Shown: positions 7,715 through 17,124, counted from the stretch's first letter. The stretch is DNA of 64,000 nt from Kordiimonas gwangyangensis DSM 19435 = JCM 12864 (GCF_000375545.1 NZ_AQXF01000004.1:62001-126000); one strand, 5' to 3'. Numbers and translations: made by a program. The notes: generated by a model from the letters alone, not told the origin.

Positions 7715-9097
7715 TTAGATCAGGAAGATACCGGTGACGAGGTAAAGCACGATGGTGATGGCGCCTGCGGTCAATGCGTATGGGAGCTGCGTGCGGACGT
7801 GGTCCAGCAGTTCACAGCCCGCTGCGAGCGAGGAGACGAGCGTGGTGTCTGAAATTGGTGAACAATGGTCCCCAAACACGCCGCCACCGAGGATGGCCGC
7901 GAGCAGGAAGGCGGGCGGCAGGTCGAACACACCCACAAGCGGCATGGCAAGCGGGATGAGGATGGCGAAGGTGCCCCAACTGGTGCCAGTGAAGAAGGAG
8001 ATCATGCCGCCCGCGATAAACAACAGCGGTGCGAGCAAGAGCGGGTGCAGGTTCTCGCCCACAATACCCGCGATAAACTGGCCGGTGCCAAGGCTCTTGA
8101 GGCTGGCGCCGAGCGCGATCGATAGCAGCAGCAGGAGCGTGATCGGCAGCAGTTCGTTCATGCCCTTGATGCCGATGTCGACAATATGTTTGTGGCTGAA
8201 ATTCTTGTCCATGATCAGCAGGATATAGCCGGTGAGGCAGCCAAGTGCGGTGGCATAGAGGATCGAACGCGAGCCGCTGCCTGCTGCCATATCGCCGTTC
8301 CCGGTCCAGAGCATGAAGCCGATCATGCTGGTGATCATGACAAAGAGCGGCAGGATCATGAAACGCGCGCGGGTGGCCTCATACTGCTCCTCCACCACTT
8401 CGTTTTCTTCCAAATCCGACACGTCCTTGTTCTCGGACCGCGCGAGCGGGCCATAGAATTTGCCGGTGATGGTCGAGTAGAAGACGATAATGAGCGTCAC
8501 AATGGCGTAGAAGTTGAAGATTACCGAACCCCAGAGGATCTCGGCCGCGCTCATCTCGAAGTCATAGGCGTTCAGAAGCGCAAGCACAAAGGCGCCCCAG
8601 CCGTTCAGCAGGATAAGGATGCACACGGGGGCCGAGGTGCTGTCGATGAAATAGGCGAGCTTGGCGCGGCTCAGGCCGTAGCGGTCAAACAGCCCGCGCG
8701 AGACAAGGCCCGCGGTCAGCACGCTCAGGTTCGATTCCACAAAGACGATCACGCCCACGATGGCTGAGGTGAGGCTGGCCTGCCGCCCGGACTTGACCCA
8801 ACCGCGTGAGACGATGATATCCACAACAGCCGCCACCCCGCCGGAGCGGTACATGAAGGCCAAGAGCGCACCGATCATCAGCGCGAAGGTCAGCAGGCGG
8901 GCGTTGTCAGCGTCCGTGAGCACCGCAACGATACGGTCCATCATGGCGAGGCCCGCGATGGGCATGTCGGTGATGATGTTGGCCTGCTGCAGCACTTCCG
9001 ATGCGAAGATGGCGAGGATGAGGGCCAGTAGCACCTCCTTGCGCCAGAGCACGACACTGATCGCGATGATCGGCGGCAACAGTGATAGCCAACCCAT
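7715..9097 (-). CDS. NhaC-type Na+/H+ antiporter family transporter
   Basis: A 460-residue polytopic protein with the ion-transporter-superfamily pattern of NhaC. It has two similar halves, conserved stretches such as FTGTSWGTFAILIPLA and the signature GGGVFGDHCSPISDTTLVSS near residue 400. The family moves Na+/H+, but several members exchange organic anions or amino acids. Co-transcription with a secreted hydrolase and the divergent LysA-like decarboxylase suggests amino-acid or peptide-product transport here. That is inference. Confidence 0.88.
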   Translation of the reverse strand: MGWLSLLPPIIAISVVLWRKEVLLALILAIFASEVLQQANIITDMPIAGLAMMDRIVAVLTDADNARLLTFALMIGALLAFMYRSGGVAAVVDIIVSRGWVKSGRQASLTSAIVGVIVFVESNLSVLTAGLVSRGLFDRYGLSRAKLAYFIDSTSAPVCILILLNGWGAFVLALLNAYDFEMSAAEILWGSVIFNFYAIVTLIIVFYSTITGKFYGPLARSENKDVSDLEENEVVEEQYEATRARFMILPLFVMITSMIGFMLWTGNGDMAAGSGSRSILYATALGCLTGYILLIMDKNFSHKHIVDIGIKGMNELLPITLLLLLSIALGASLKSLGTGQFIAGIVGENLHPLLLAPLLFIAGGMISFFTGTSWGTFAILIPLAMPLVGVFDLPPAFLLAAILGGGVFGDHCSPISDTTLVSSLAAGCELLDHVRTQLPYALTAGAITIVLYLVTGIFLI

Positions 9098-9116
9098 GAA
9101 TAGTCCTCCCCTCAGA

Positions 9117-9129
9117 CGGAATTATTCCG
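9117..9129. promoter_or_regulatory. Operator candidate CGGAATTATTCCG
   Basis: A 13-bp palindrome with an odd centre, about 20 bases upstream of the antiporter start in the divergent region shared with the LysA-like gene. It has the same GGAA/TTCC half-sites as the element at 9176-9195. Confidence 0.5.
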
Positions 9130-9175
9130 CTTATTCTTGAGCAGACTGCCCAAGTTTCCTGTTGTATTCAAGCCA

Positions 9176-9195
9176 ATTATTCCTGTAGGAATAAT
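9176..9195. promoter_or_regulatory. Operator candidate, 16 of 20 bases in perfect symmetry
   Basis: The sequence ATTATTCCTGTAGGAATAAT consists of two perfect 8-base arms around TGTA. It is the best-formed member of the GGAATAAT family in this window and lies about 50 bases before the LysA-like gene. With the site at 9117-9129 it could control both divergent units. Confidence 0.6.
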
Positions 9196-9243
9196 ATATT
9201 CAATAATGGTATCGGGCCCGATTGTCCCGACAGCGCGAGGAAC

Positions 9244-10530
9244 ATGGCCATGGCGGCTGACTATAAAGATGGCGACCTGATGATGGAAGGCGTGAAGCTT
9301 GCCACTGTCGCAAGTGTGATGGGCACGCCGGTTTATTGCTATTCGCGTGGCCGCATCGAGGCCGCCTACCGCGCGTATGAGGATGCGTTCGCGTGCTTGC
9401 CCGGCACCATGATCTGTTATGCCGTCAAGGCCAACACCAACCAGGCGGTGATCGGCACGCTCGCCGCCCTTGGTGCGGGGGCGGATGTGGTCTCTGAAGG
9501 CGAGCTTCGTCGTGCGCTCAAGGCAGGTGTGCCCACAAGCCGCATCGTATTCTCGGGTGTGGCAAAAAAGCCAAGCGAGATGGAATTTGCGCTTAAGGCA
9601 GGCATCTACCAGTTCAATGTGGAATCAGAACCTGAGCTGATGGCGCTCAGCAAAGTGGCGGCGCGCTTGGGCCTTGAAGCCAGTATTGCCCTTCGGGTGA
9701 ACCCGGATGTGGACGCACGCACGCATGAAAAGATTGCGACCGGCAAGTCGGAAAACAAGTTCGGTATCCCGTGGCGGCGGGCCCGGGCCTGTTACCGGCT
9801 TGCCGGTTCGCTGCCCGGTATTCGCGTGCAGGGTATCGCCATGCACATTGGTTCCCAGCTGCTGTCGCTGGAGCCCTACCGCGAAGCGTATAGCCGCCTC
9901 GCGGAAATGGTGGCCGAGCTTGCAGAAGACGGCATCAAGCTTGAAAGCATCGATATCGGTGGTGGCCTTGGCATCGCTTATGAAGACGGCACTGTGCCGC
10001 CAAGCCAAGCGGCGCTTGCGGCACTTGCTGAAGAATGCCTGGGGCGTCTGGATGCCCGGCTGATTATTGAGCCCGGTCGTTCCCTGGTGGGGGCGGCAGG
10101 TGTGCTGCTGTCTGAAGTGATTTACGTGAAGTCAGGCGAAAGTCGCGATTTCATGATTATCGATGCGGCGATGAACGACCTGATCCGCCCCGCCATGTAT
10201 GACGCGTATCACGGCGTAAAGCCGCTCAAGACAAAGGCAACCGCCGTGCGGTCCTATGATATCGTGGGCCCCGTTTGTGAAAGCGGGGACACCTTCGCCA
10301 AAAGCCGTGTGGTGCCTGAGGTGAAAGCCGGTGATCTGATCGCTTTCTTGGGCGCGGGCGCATACGGCGCGGTGATGGCCGGCACCTACAATAGCCGCCT
10401 TCTGGTGCCTGAGGTGATGATCGCGGGGGACAGCTTTGGCGTGATCCGTCCACGGCCAACCTATGATGACCTCATTGGCCTCGACACGCCGTGGCAGGTG
10501 ATTGACGAGAAGGAAGAAAGGTCCGCCTGA
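9244..10530 (+). CDS. lysA: LysA-like PLP-dependent decarboxylase (diaminopimelate decarboxylase family)
   Basis: Fold-type III PLP enzyme of 428 residues. Visible are the PLP lysine (Lys62 in CYAVKANTN), HIGSQL, the phosphate loop DIGGGLGI, EPGRSLV, the dimer-interface catalytic Cys345 in CESGDTF and GAYGAVMAGTYNSR. All are hallmarks of LysA, which converts meso-diaminopimelate to L-lysine. The chosen ATG has GAGG just upstream; ATG 9250 is also possible. It stands alone, divergent from the antiporter operon and convergent with the RpiR gene. It sits inside a degradative island rather than with dap biosynthesis genes. A catabolic role on murein-derived diaminopimelate is therefore attractive, and it may be a second copy beside a housekeeping lysA. 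Confidence 0.9.
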   Translation: MAMAADYKDGDLMMEGVKLATVASVMGTPVYCYSRGRIEAAYRAYEDAFACLPGTMICYAVKANTNQAVIGTLAALGAGADVVSEGELRRALKAGVPTSRIVFSGVAKKPSEMEFALKAGIYQFNVESEPELMALSKVAARLGLEASIALRVNPDVDARTHEKIATGKSENKFGIPWRRARACYRLAGSLPGIRVQGIAMHIGSQLLSLEPYREAYSRLAEMVAELAEDGIKLESIDIGGGLGIAYEDGTVPPSQAALAALAEECLGRLDARLIIEPGRSLVGAAGVLLSEVIYVKSGESRDFMIIDAAMNDLIRPAMYDAYHGVKPLKTKATAVRSYDIVGPVCESGDTFAKSRVVPEVKAGDLIAFLGAGAYGAVMAGTYNSRLLVPEVMIAGDSFGVIRPRPTYDDLIGLDTPWQVIDEKEERSA

Positions 10531-10553
10531 GATCTTGGTCTTTGGGCGGGCCT

Positions 10554-11408
10554 TTAGAGGTTTTCGACTGCACGCTGGCTAAGGATCAGCAGCTCACGTC
10601 CGTGGGTGTCGCGGCTTGAAAGCACCATATAAAGCGCATCAATCAGGTGTTGCAGCGCAACGCGAGCCACAATATGAGGTGCGCCGCCAAACTGTGTCGC
10701 TGCGCGGTCGTCAAAAGTGAAGAGGCTATAGTCAGCCATCAGGCTCAGCGGGTTCACATCATATTTGGTGAGCGAGACAATGGTCAGCCCGGCTTCCTTG
10801 GCCGCTTCCGCAAGCTCGTTCACATGCGCGTTCTGGCCCGAGACCGAGAGCGCAAACAGCACATCGCCGCGGCGCATGGATGCGAGGTTAGCGCGCTGCA
10901 CAAAGGGGTCGCTTTCCGCCACCACCGACTTGCCCATGATCATAAGTTTGAGCGCGAAGTCCTTCACCACAAGCGAATAACCGCCGGCCGCCACAAACTG
11001 GATGCGGTTGGCTTGCTCAATGGTGCGCACGACTTCAAGCAGAGCATGTTCGCTATTCAGTTCGGCGATTGAGCGCACAACGTCGGCTTTGGTTTGCGCC
11101 AGCTCTTCAAAGATGGTGCCGCCACCCTCAACCGGGCTTGGTGTCGGGATCTGGCTGATGTCCACCTGAGCGCTGCCACGCGCCAGCTCCTCGCTGACAG
11201 CAAGCTTGAGCGCGGGATAACCGCGGTACCCGAGTTTCTGGCTGAATTTGACGACGCTCGACTGGCTGACACCAACGGCTTCGGCGAGCTGCTGGGAGGA
11301 ATAGTCCCTCAGGAGTGGTGCGTTGTTCAGGATAAACTCGGCCAGCTTACGTTCATTTGCAGACATGCCGCTCACTGCCCGCCGGATATTTGCCAAACAA
11401 TCGTTCAT
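10554..11408 (-). CDS. RpiR/MurR family transcriptional regulator (HTH-SIS)
   Basis: 284 residues: an N-terminal RpiR helix-turn-helix (about 1-77, with AEAVGVSQSSVVKFSQKLGY) and a SIS domain (about 125-260). The SIS fold usually binds phosphosugars; MurR, for example, senses MurNAc-6-phosphate. No phosphosugar gene is present here, so the effector may be a murein-derived compound. It lies in the middle of the island and is the best candidate for binding the GGAATAAT palindromes. Its own upstream region shows no such site, so it may not autoregulate. Confidence 0.92.
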   Translation of the reverse strand: MNDCLANIRRAVSGMSANERKLAEFILNNAPLLRDYSSQQLAEAVGVSQSSVVKFSQKLGYRGYPALKLAVSEELARGSAQVDISQIPTPSPVEGGGTIFEELAQTKADVVRSIAELNSEHALLEVVRTIEQANRIQFVAAGGYSLVVKDFALKLMIMGKSVVAESDPFVQRANLASMRRGDVLFALSVSGQNAHVNELAEAAKEAGLTIVSLTKYDVNPLSLMADYSLFTFDDRAATQFGGAPHIVARVALQHLIDALYMVLSSRDTHGRELLILSQRAVENL

Positions 11409-11564
11409 ATGAACCGCTCACCCCGCCTTGTGTCGCACCGTGGTGGACGAAACCTGTTCGCCCCTGATGGTGTGCCAAACTCCCTCTCCTTCATTCGTTT
11501 AGGCTGAAAGCAGCCTTAACTCAAGCATTACGGTGCGCGGGCCGGTTTACCGTCGCCCGCGCGC

Positions 11565-12980
11565 TCAATCGTCGGCCTTGTTGCCAAACCAGCGCCACCA
11601 CCAGCGCAGCACTTCGTCTTCCGCGCGGTACATCGGCGTAATGCCGGTGCCGGCTGCCGGGTCGTCCGCTGTGCCGGTGATGAGCGCGATGAGCGCTGCG
11701 TTATTTTCAAAGTCGATCCAGAATTGGCCCATCAGGCCGTAGGCGTCGCCAAGGTGGCCAACAAGCACATGGCTGTCGTCGCTCACGCCCCAGTCGCGCA
11801 GATCAACGACATGGGTCGAAAGGCCGTAAGCGTTCATCAGGCGTTTTGACGGGCCGTTCGGGTCCAGGTCTTCGCCGGTGGTGTTGCCGTTCTCGGCGCG
11901 TGCATCATAAACCCAGATCGGCTGCGCCATTTCGCCCACGGTTTGTGGGTCGAGGAGGCGTTTGCCATCTGTGGTCTCGCCACCCGCGAGCAGCAGCTGC
12001 GCCACTTTCGCGAGATCGCGGGCAGAGGCGCGCAGGCCCCCTTGTGGGGAGAAAAGCGTGGGGTTCTGCCCCGGCGTGTAATCTTCAAGGATAGCGCCGG
12101 GCGCTTCGCCGCGCGCCACAGGCTCCATACCGTAGTAGCAGGAGAAACGTTTGTCGTCGAGTTGCGGTACCCAGTCGCCCTCCGGGCGCCAGTTGCCGTC
12201 CTCGTCGCGCTTGCGGAACAGGCTGGCCATGGTTTCTGGCTCGTTGGCGCTGACATCGCACACATTATAACTCGCGCTCAGGCCAAGGGGCTCAAGCACG
12301 CTTTCGCGCATGTAGCGGTCGAAACGTTGGCCGGTGACCTTCTCGATCACCCCGGCCATGATGCCGAAGTTGAGGTTTGAATAGGTGAAATATTCACCCG
12401 GACCCTTGTTGCCGCCGTGTGCGAAATGTGCGCCGCCGTCATAATGTTTGCCGTAGGGTTTGAAAAATTCCTCGAACTCTTCACCGCCCTTCAGCCAGTA
12501 ATAGTCTCCGTCCCGGATGCTGGAAGAATGAGACAGGATTTCCCTCAGCGTGATTTGATCATTCGGGAAGTTGGGGTTGCGAAGCTTGAAGCCAAGATAG
12601 TCCGACACGTCGGTGTCCAAATTCACCTTGCCGGCTTCTACCAGCCGCATCAGGCCGATGGTTGCCACCAGTTTGGAAATGGATGCGATACGGACCTTGT
12701 GGTCGAGGTTAAGGGGAATGCTCTTCTCCCCGTCCACCCGCGCGATCCCGGCGGCATATTCAAATGTCGCCTTCCCGTCCTTGATGACAACCATCTGTAA
12801 CCCGCTGATTTGTGGGGAACCGGGCACCTTGCCAGCCACGATGGCATCCAGTTCATGGCGCGCGGTGGGGGGAAGCGCGTCATGTGCCATGGTGGCGGGT
12901 GCAAGGGACAGGAGGAGCCCCGCAGCTGCAGAGACAGCCCTGGATTTGAGAAGGAGTGTTTTCAAAGGCTGTCTATGCAT
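11565..12980 (-). CDS. Secreted serine hydrolase, beta-lactamase fold
   Basis: 471 residues with a signal peptide ending near residue 32 (SLAPATMA). Catalytic motifs are Ser100-I-S-Lys103 and Tyr200-S-Asn202, with conserved ILSHSSSI around residue 150. The protein belongs to the broad beta-lactamase-related family (S12-like DD-peptidases, D-aminopeptidases, esterases). It is single-gene, behind the RpiR gene on the same strand. Its promoter region carries GGAATAA-type inverted repeats at 13060-13112. The substrate is not deducible; context favours D-residue peptides. Confidence 0.9.
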   Translation of the reverse strand: MHRQPLKTLLLKSRAVSAAAGLLLSLAPATMAHDALPPTARHELDAIVAGKVPGSPQISGLQMVVIKDGKATFEYAAGIARVDGEKSIPLNLDHKVRIASISKLVATIGLMRLVEAGKVNLDTDVSDYLGFKLRNPNFPNDQITLREILSHSSSIRDGDYYWLKGGEEFEEFFKPYGKHYDGGAHFAHGGNKGPGEYFTYSNLNFGIMAGVIEKVTGQRFDRYMRESVLEPLGLSASYNVCDVSANEPETMASLFRKRDEDGNWRPEGDWVPQLDDKRFSCYYGMEPVARGEAPGAILEDYTPGQNPTLFSPQGGLRASARDLAKVAQLLLAGGETTDGKRLLDPQTVGEMAQPIWVYDARAENGNTTGEDLDPNGPSKRLMNAYGLSTHVVDLRDWGVSDDSHVLVGHLGDAYGLMGQFWIDFENNAALIALITGTADDPAAGTGITPMYRAEDEVLRWWWRWFGNKADD

Positions 12981-13059
12981 GGGTGCGGACCTGTGCGCTA
13001 GGGTTCTGTGGATGACCTGAATACATTATTCAAAATCGGGCACCGGCCCGCAAGTCATA

Positions 13060-13112
13060 TTGAATATATTATTCCAATATCGTCAAGCCATATTCCCTTT
13101 TCCGTTACGGAA
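13060..13112. promoter_or_regulatory. Cluster of TTCC/GGAA inverted repeats
   Basis: Two elements lie between the hydrolase start (12980) and the deacylase stop. One is an imperfect palindrome at 13060-13079 containing TATTATTCC. The other is TTCCGTTACGGAA at 13100-13112, with 5-base perfect arms around TTA. They resemble the sites at 262, 9117 and 9176 and probably control the 11565-12980 hydrolase. Confidence 0.45.
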
Positions 13113-13119
13113 TAGCTAT

Positions 13120-14616
13120 TTATTCTGGCTTCAGCACATGGCCGGGCCGTGCGCCTGTGGGCTGGTTATTGGAATAGCTTATGACGCCGCCTACCATCAC
13201 AAGGTCGAATCCGGTGGCGTTTTCGTGCGGGCTGACGAAGCTGGTTTTCTCCTGCACCTGTGTTGGGTCAAAGAGGACAAGGTCCGCTTTCATGCCGGGC
13301 TTGATGATGCCGCGGCCTTTCAGCTTCATGATTTCCGCAGGCAGGCCGCTGGCTTTATGGATGGCGGCTTCGAGGCTGAGCCCATGCCCGCATTCAACAT
13401 AATACTCAAACAACCGGGCATAGGTGCCGTAGCCACGCGGGTGGCGCATGGTGGGGCTGCCGTCAGTCGAGAGCGCGACTTCGGGTGCTATCACAAGCCG
13501 GTCGACGAGCTTGCGGTCCATGACAAAATGCGCGGCGGACCCACCACGAGGGCCAAGGTCGGCGATAAGATGCGCAGGATCCTTGCCTCCAGCTCTGGCA
13601 GCGTCGGCGAGCGTTTGTCCCGCAAAAGGTTTGGTGCCGAAAAGCAGCGCTTCGGGCCCGCCGCGTTTGGTAATGCGGGCATTCAGGTAGGCGATCAACT
13701 CATCCTCACGCTCCGCGCGCACGGCTTTATAGTCCGTTGGTGGTAGTGCCCACTCGGGGAACAGGATGCCGATGCCGGTGAAGCTGGCGGCATAGGGGTA
13801 GATGTCAGCGCTCAGCTTTGTGCCCGACGCACGCTTGCCTTCCATGAAGGCAAGCAGGTCATCGGCGCGGTCCTCGCCCTTGCCGTACACCACCTTGAGG
13901 TGGGAAATATGCACACGGCCTGTGGGCGCCATGGCGACAAGCTCATCAATGGCATCTTCCACATCCGCGTCATCCTCGCTGCGCATATGGCTCATGATGA
14001 TGGCGTCATGATCGGTGATCACATCACCGAGCGCTTTCATCTCAGCGGCGTCCGAATAGACGCCGGGCACATATTCAAGCCCCATCGAAAGGCCGAACGA
14101 ACCGTCAGCCAGCTCCTGCGCCATGGCGGCTTTGAGCGCGTCTTTTTGCGCGGACGTCAACGCCCGCACGCCGTCGCCGATGCCAGCCATCTGGCGCACG
14201 GTGCCGTGCCCAGTCATGGGAATGACGTTGAGCTCAAGGCCTTGCGTGCCCGCGCGGGCCTTCCAATCCACGTCCAGCCCGTCGCTGGAGCCGTCCATGC
14301 CCAATGTTACGGTAGTGACTCCCATGGCCAGGAAATTGGCGAAGGAGGTTTTGAGCGGATCACCGTGGGTATGGAGGTCAATGAAACCGGGCGCGAGCAC
14401 ACGGCCTTTGGCGTGAATCACCGCCGCATTTTCCGCCTTGCCTTCGCCGGGCGCGTAGATTTCAGCAATCAAACCGTCTGTCACCAGCACGTCGCCCATG
14501 AAGGCTTCAGCGCCGGTACCGTCAACGATTTGTGCATTGGTGAAAAGTGTGCTGTCGGCGAGGGCGCTGCTGGCCAGCAGGGCGGAGGCCGCGAGTGCGG
14601 TGATCAGGCGGCGCAT
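13120..14616 (-). CDS. N-acyl-D-amino-acid deacylase family amidohydrolase
   Basis: 498 residues with a Sec signal (MRRLITALAASALLASSALA). It is an amidohydrolase-superfamily D-aminoacylase: metal ligands His82-T-His84 in FIDLHTHGDP, then HMRSED, HISHLKVV and late STDGSP. D-aminoacylases release D-amino acids from N-acyl forms; an export signal is unusual but seen in this subfamily. The gene is last in the operon oxidase - hydrolase - deacylase. Its ATG overlaps the stop of the preceding hydrolase as TGATG, implying translational coupling. Its product could feed the DAO-family oxidase upstream. Confidence 0.9.
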   Translation of the reverse strand: MRRLITALAASALLASSALADSTLFTNAQIVDGTGAEAFMGDVLVTDGLIAEIYAPGEGKAENAAVIHAKGRVLAPGFIDLHTHGDPLKTSFANFLAMGVTTVTLGMDGSSDGLDVDWKARAGTQGLELNVIPMTGHGTVRQMAGIGDGVRALTSAQKDALKAAMAQELADGSFGLSMGLEYVPGVYSDAAEMKALGDVITDHDAIIMSHMRSEDDADVEDAIDELVAMAPTGRVHISHLKVVYGKGEDRADDLLAFMEGKRASGTKLSADIYPYAASFTGIGILFPEWALPPTDYKAVRAEREDELIAYLNARITKRGGPEALLFGTKPFAGQTLADAARAGGKDPAHLIADLGPRGGSAAHFVMDRKLVDRLVIAPEVALSTDGSPTMRHPRGYGTYARLFEYYVECGHGLSLEAAIHKASGLPAEIMKLKGRGIIKPGMKADLVLFDPTQVQEKTSFVSPHENATGFDLVMVGGVISYSNNQPTGARPGHVLKPE

Positions 14617-15809
14617 CAGTTTTTCCTCTTCCTAAGGAACAGCGGGAACAGATGTTCCATCACATCCGCGCGGATGATCTCCCGCGTGCGGAAGGAGGCA
14701 TCATCCGCTGTGTTGTTATTATAAATGGCGGCTGTTTTCGTTTCAGGGTTCACATAGACAAAGGCGGTGAAGCCAGCCTGGTCGCCGGTGTGACCGACAA
14801 GACGGAACGGCTTGCTGCTACCCGGCGCCTTGGCGTTGATGGTGAAAAACACCATGCCGACATATTCCTCCACCGACGCATCATCGGTGCGGTAGAGGGT
14901 TTGCCACATCTCGTCCAGAGTCTCGCGCTTGAGAATGGCGGGCGAGCTGCTGTCTAGCCCCAACCAGAAATTCAGCCATTTCACCATGTCCGCTACCGGG
15001 GCATTGAGGCCGCCATTACCGCTTGTGGCGCCCGTGTCGAAATCAAGACCGAAGGGAACCGGCGCACCGTCCTTGATGGCGTAGCTGTTCGCGCGCTCAG
15101 GCAGCAGGTGGTAGGGCGTGGTGTCAAAATAGCTGCGGGTCATGCCGAGCGGCATAAGAATATTCTTGGTGATATATTCCTCCACCGTGTCCCCACTCAC
15201 AATCTCCACCACGCGGCCCAGCATGCTGATGCCGGGGTTCGAGTAGGCGTACCGGCTGCCGGGCTCGAAGTGGATGCGCGTGTAGGGCATCATGGCCGCG
15301 ACCTGAGACCACTCGTGCGGCTCAAACGGGTACCAGTCCTCGCCCCAGCCCCATGGGAAAGTGCCGGAGCGGAAGCCGCCCACGTGGCTGATAAGCTGGC
15401 GCAGGGTGATGGTTTCCATACGGCCATAGGGGTTATGTACCTGCCGCACTTCCGGCAGGTATTTGACGATGGGATCGTCGAGCGAAAGCTTGCCACGGTC
15501 GCGCAGCTGCATCAGCGCGGTGGCGGTAAAGGTCTTGGTGATGGAAGCCCAGTGGAAAATGCTGTCGGCATCTATCTTGCGGCCGCTCTCTAGGTCGGCA
15601 TCGCCGCGCAGGTGGCGGGCGATGATGTTGCCGTCCTCGAGGAACACAAGGGTGCCACCAACGCTGCCCACCTCATCCATGCGGGCGTCAAAACGCTCGG
15701 TCACACTTTGCCAGGCGGCATCAAACCCTTTTGGGGGCTCGGCGCTGGCAGTGCCAAGGCTGACGCTTATCGTGAGCGCGACCCATAGTCCCTGATACCG
15801 TTTCACCAT
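14616..15809 (-). CDS. Secreted serine hydrolase, beta-lactamase fold
   Basis: 397 residues with a signal peptide (MVKRYQGLWVALTISVSLGTASA). Motifs are Ser89-I-T-Lys92 and Tyr189-S-Asn191, plus RQLISHVGGF. It is the third member of this fold in the island. It is sandwiched between the DAO-family oxidase and the D-aminoacylase, with a one-base overlap to the latter. A D-aminopeptidase or D-esterase activity that liberates substrates for both neighbours is a reasonable but untested reading. Confidence 0.9.
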   Translation of the reverse strand: MVKRYQGLWVALTISVSLGTASAEPPKGFDAAWQSVTERFDARMDEVGSVGGTLVFLEDGNIIARHLRGDADLESGRKIDADSIFHWASITKTFTATALMQLRDRGKLSLDDPIVKYLPEVRQVHNPYGRMETITLRQLISHVGGFRSGTFPWGWGEDWYPFEPHEWSQVAAMMPYTRIHFEPGSRYAYSNPGISMLGRVVEIVSGDTVEEYITKNILMPLGMTRSYFDTTPYHLLPERANSYAIKDGAPVPFGLDFDTGATSGNGGLNAPVADMVKWLNFWLGLDSSSPAILKRETLDEMWQTLYRTDDASVEEYVGMVFFTINAKAPGSSKPFRLVGHTGDQAGFTAFVYVNPETKTAAIYNNNTADDASFRTREIIRADVMEHLFPLFLRKRKN

Positions 15810-15833
15810 CGTTCCCCCCTTTGTGCGTTTCCC

Positions 15834-16997
15834 TCAGCCTGACGCCAGCAGCCGGTCAGGTGCGAGCGCTGATGCGTCGACACCAAAGTCCGCGAGGCGC
15901 GCAGGCACCGTGCCGTCAAGGATAAGGCTGGCTGCCAGTTCGGCCATTGCGGGCGCGGTCTGAATACCGTAACCGCCTTGGCCTGCGAGCCAGAAGAAAC
16001 CTTTGAGCTTCGGATCATAGCCTGAAACCGGGGTGCGGTCGGCGACAAAACTGCGCAGGCCCGCCCAGCTGTGGCTCACGCGGCGAATTTGCAAGGTGGT
16101 GGCGGTCATTACCCGGTCGGCGGCAATGGCGACATCCAGCTCTTCCGGTTGTGCGTCGCAGGCCGGGCTCTCGGTCTCGTCGCATGGTGAGACGAGCAGC
16201 ATGCCTGCGTCCGGCTTGAAGTAAAATTCCTCGCCCACATCCATGATCATCGGCCAGCGCGCCGGGTTCATGCCCGCTGGCGGCTCGACCAGAATAGCGG
16301 TGCGGCGTTTCGGCATCAGGCCGATATCCTGTGCGCCCGCAAGCGCGCCGATCTGACCGGCCCACGCACCTGCCGCATTCACCACGGTTTTTGCTACGAA
16401 AGTACCCACGCGGGTTTTCACCTGCCAAAGCTCGCCTTCACGCGTGATGGCTTCAACATCTGCACCAAGCGTGAGCGCGCCACCGAGCGCACGGAAGCGC
16501 TTGAGGTAGCCCTGATGCAGGCCGTGCACGTCAATATCCGCCGAGGCGTCTTCAATCAGTGCGCCGATCAACTCATCGGCGCGTAGGATAGGGCACAGCG
16601 CAGCGGCCTCCGCCGGGCTGATCCAGCGCGTGCCGGCTTTGATATCTTCCTGCTGTTGCATCACGTCAAAGGCTTCAGCCTGCGCGGCGGTTGCCACAAA
16701 TACCGTTGGCCGCGGCTCCAGCAGTGTGTGGGCGGCGAAGCTTTCGGGCGGGTGTTCAAGGAAGGCGCGGCTCGCACGCGTTAGCGCACGTACAGGCGCG
16801 CTGCCATAGATCTCGGAAAACAGCGCAGCAGACCGACCGGTGGAGTGGTAACCGGGTTGATCTTCGCGTTCAATCAGGTGGACGCTGAAATTTTCTGGAC
16901 ACTTTTCGGCAAGATGGGCGGCGACCGATGCGCCAGCCATGCCCGCGCCGATGACCAGAACGTCATGGACGGGACTTTCAAACTCGGGCGACTTCAT
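15834..16997 (-). CDS. DAO-family FAD-dependent oxidoreductase
   Basis: 387 residues with the N-terminal FAD-binding signature VIGAGMAGASVAAHLAE and a substrate domain typical of the glycine/D-amino-acid oxidase (DadA/ThiO) group. The C-terminal GQGGYGIQTAPAMAE is the late FAD-contact motif. No export signal is present, so it is cytoplasmic. It heads the operon with a secreted hydrolase and a D-aminoacylase, which points to oxidative deamination of the D-amino acids they free. Activity on 2-hydroxy acids (an L2HGDH-like role) is an alternative within the fold. Confidence 0.85.
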   Translation of the reverse strand: MKSPEFESPVHDVLVIGAGMAGASVAAHLAEKCPENFSVHLIEREDQPGYHSTGRSAALFSEIYGSAPVRALTRASRAFLEHPPESFAAHTLLEPRPTVFVATAAQAEAFDVMQQQEDIKAGTRWISPAEAAALCPILRADELIGALIEDASADIDVHGLHQGYLKRFRALGGALTLGADVEAITREGELWQVKTRVGTFVAKTVVNAAGAWAGQIGALAGAQDIGLMPKRRTAILVEPPAGMNPARWPMIMDVGEEFYFKPDAGMLLVSPCDETESPACDAQPEELDVAIAADRVMTATTLQIRRVSHSWAGLRSFVADRTPVSGYDPKLKGFFWLAGQGGYGIQTAPAMAELAASLILDGTVPARLADFGVDASALAPDRLLASG

Positions 16998-17039
16998 GTG
17001 TTGACCTGTAAACTAGCCTCTGGCGGCCCCATACCGCCG

Positions 17040-17059
17040 TTTGGAATAATTTATACAAA
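17040..17059. promoter_or_regulatory. Imperfect palindrome with GGAATAAT
   Basis: TTTGGAATAATTTATACAAA lies about 45 bases upstream of the oxidase start, in an otherwise AT-rich promoter region. It keeps one good half-site (GGAATAAT) and a degenerate partner. It extends the motif set to the last operon of the island. Confidence 0.4.
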
Positions 17060-17124
17060 AATGATCAGTCAAGGAATAAAAAATTACAAATTCGATATAA
17101 TATAATCTTTTCAGATACTTGAGT

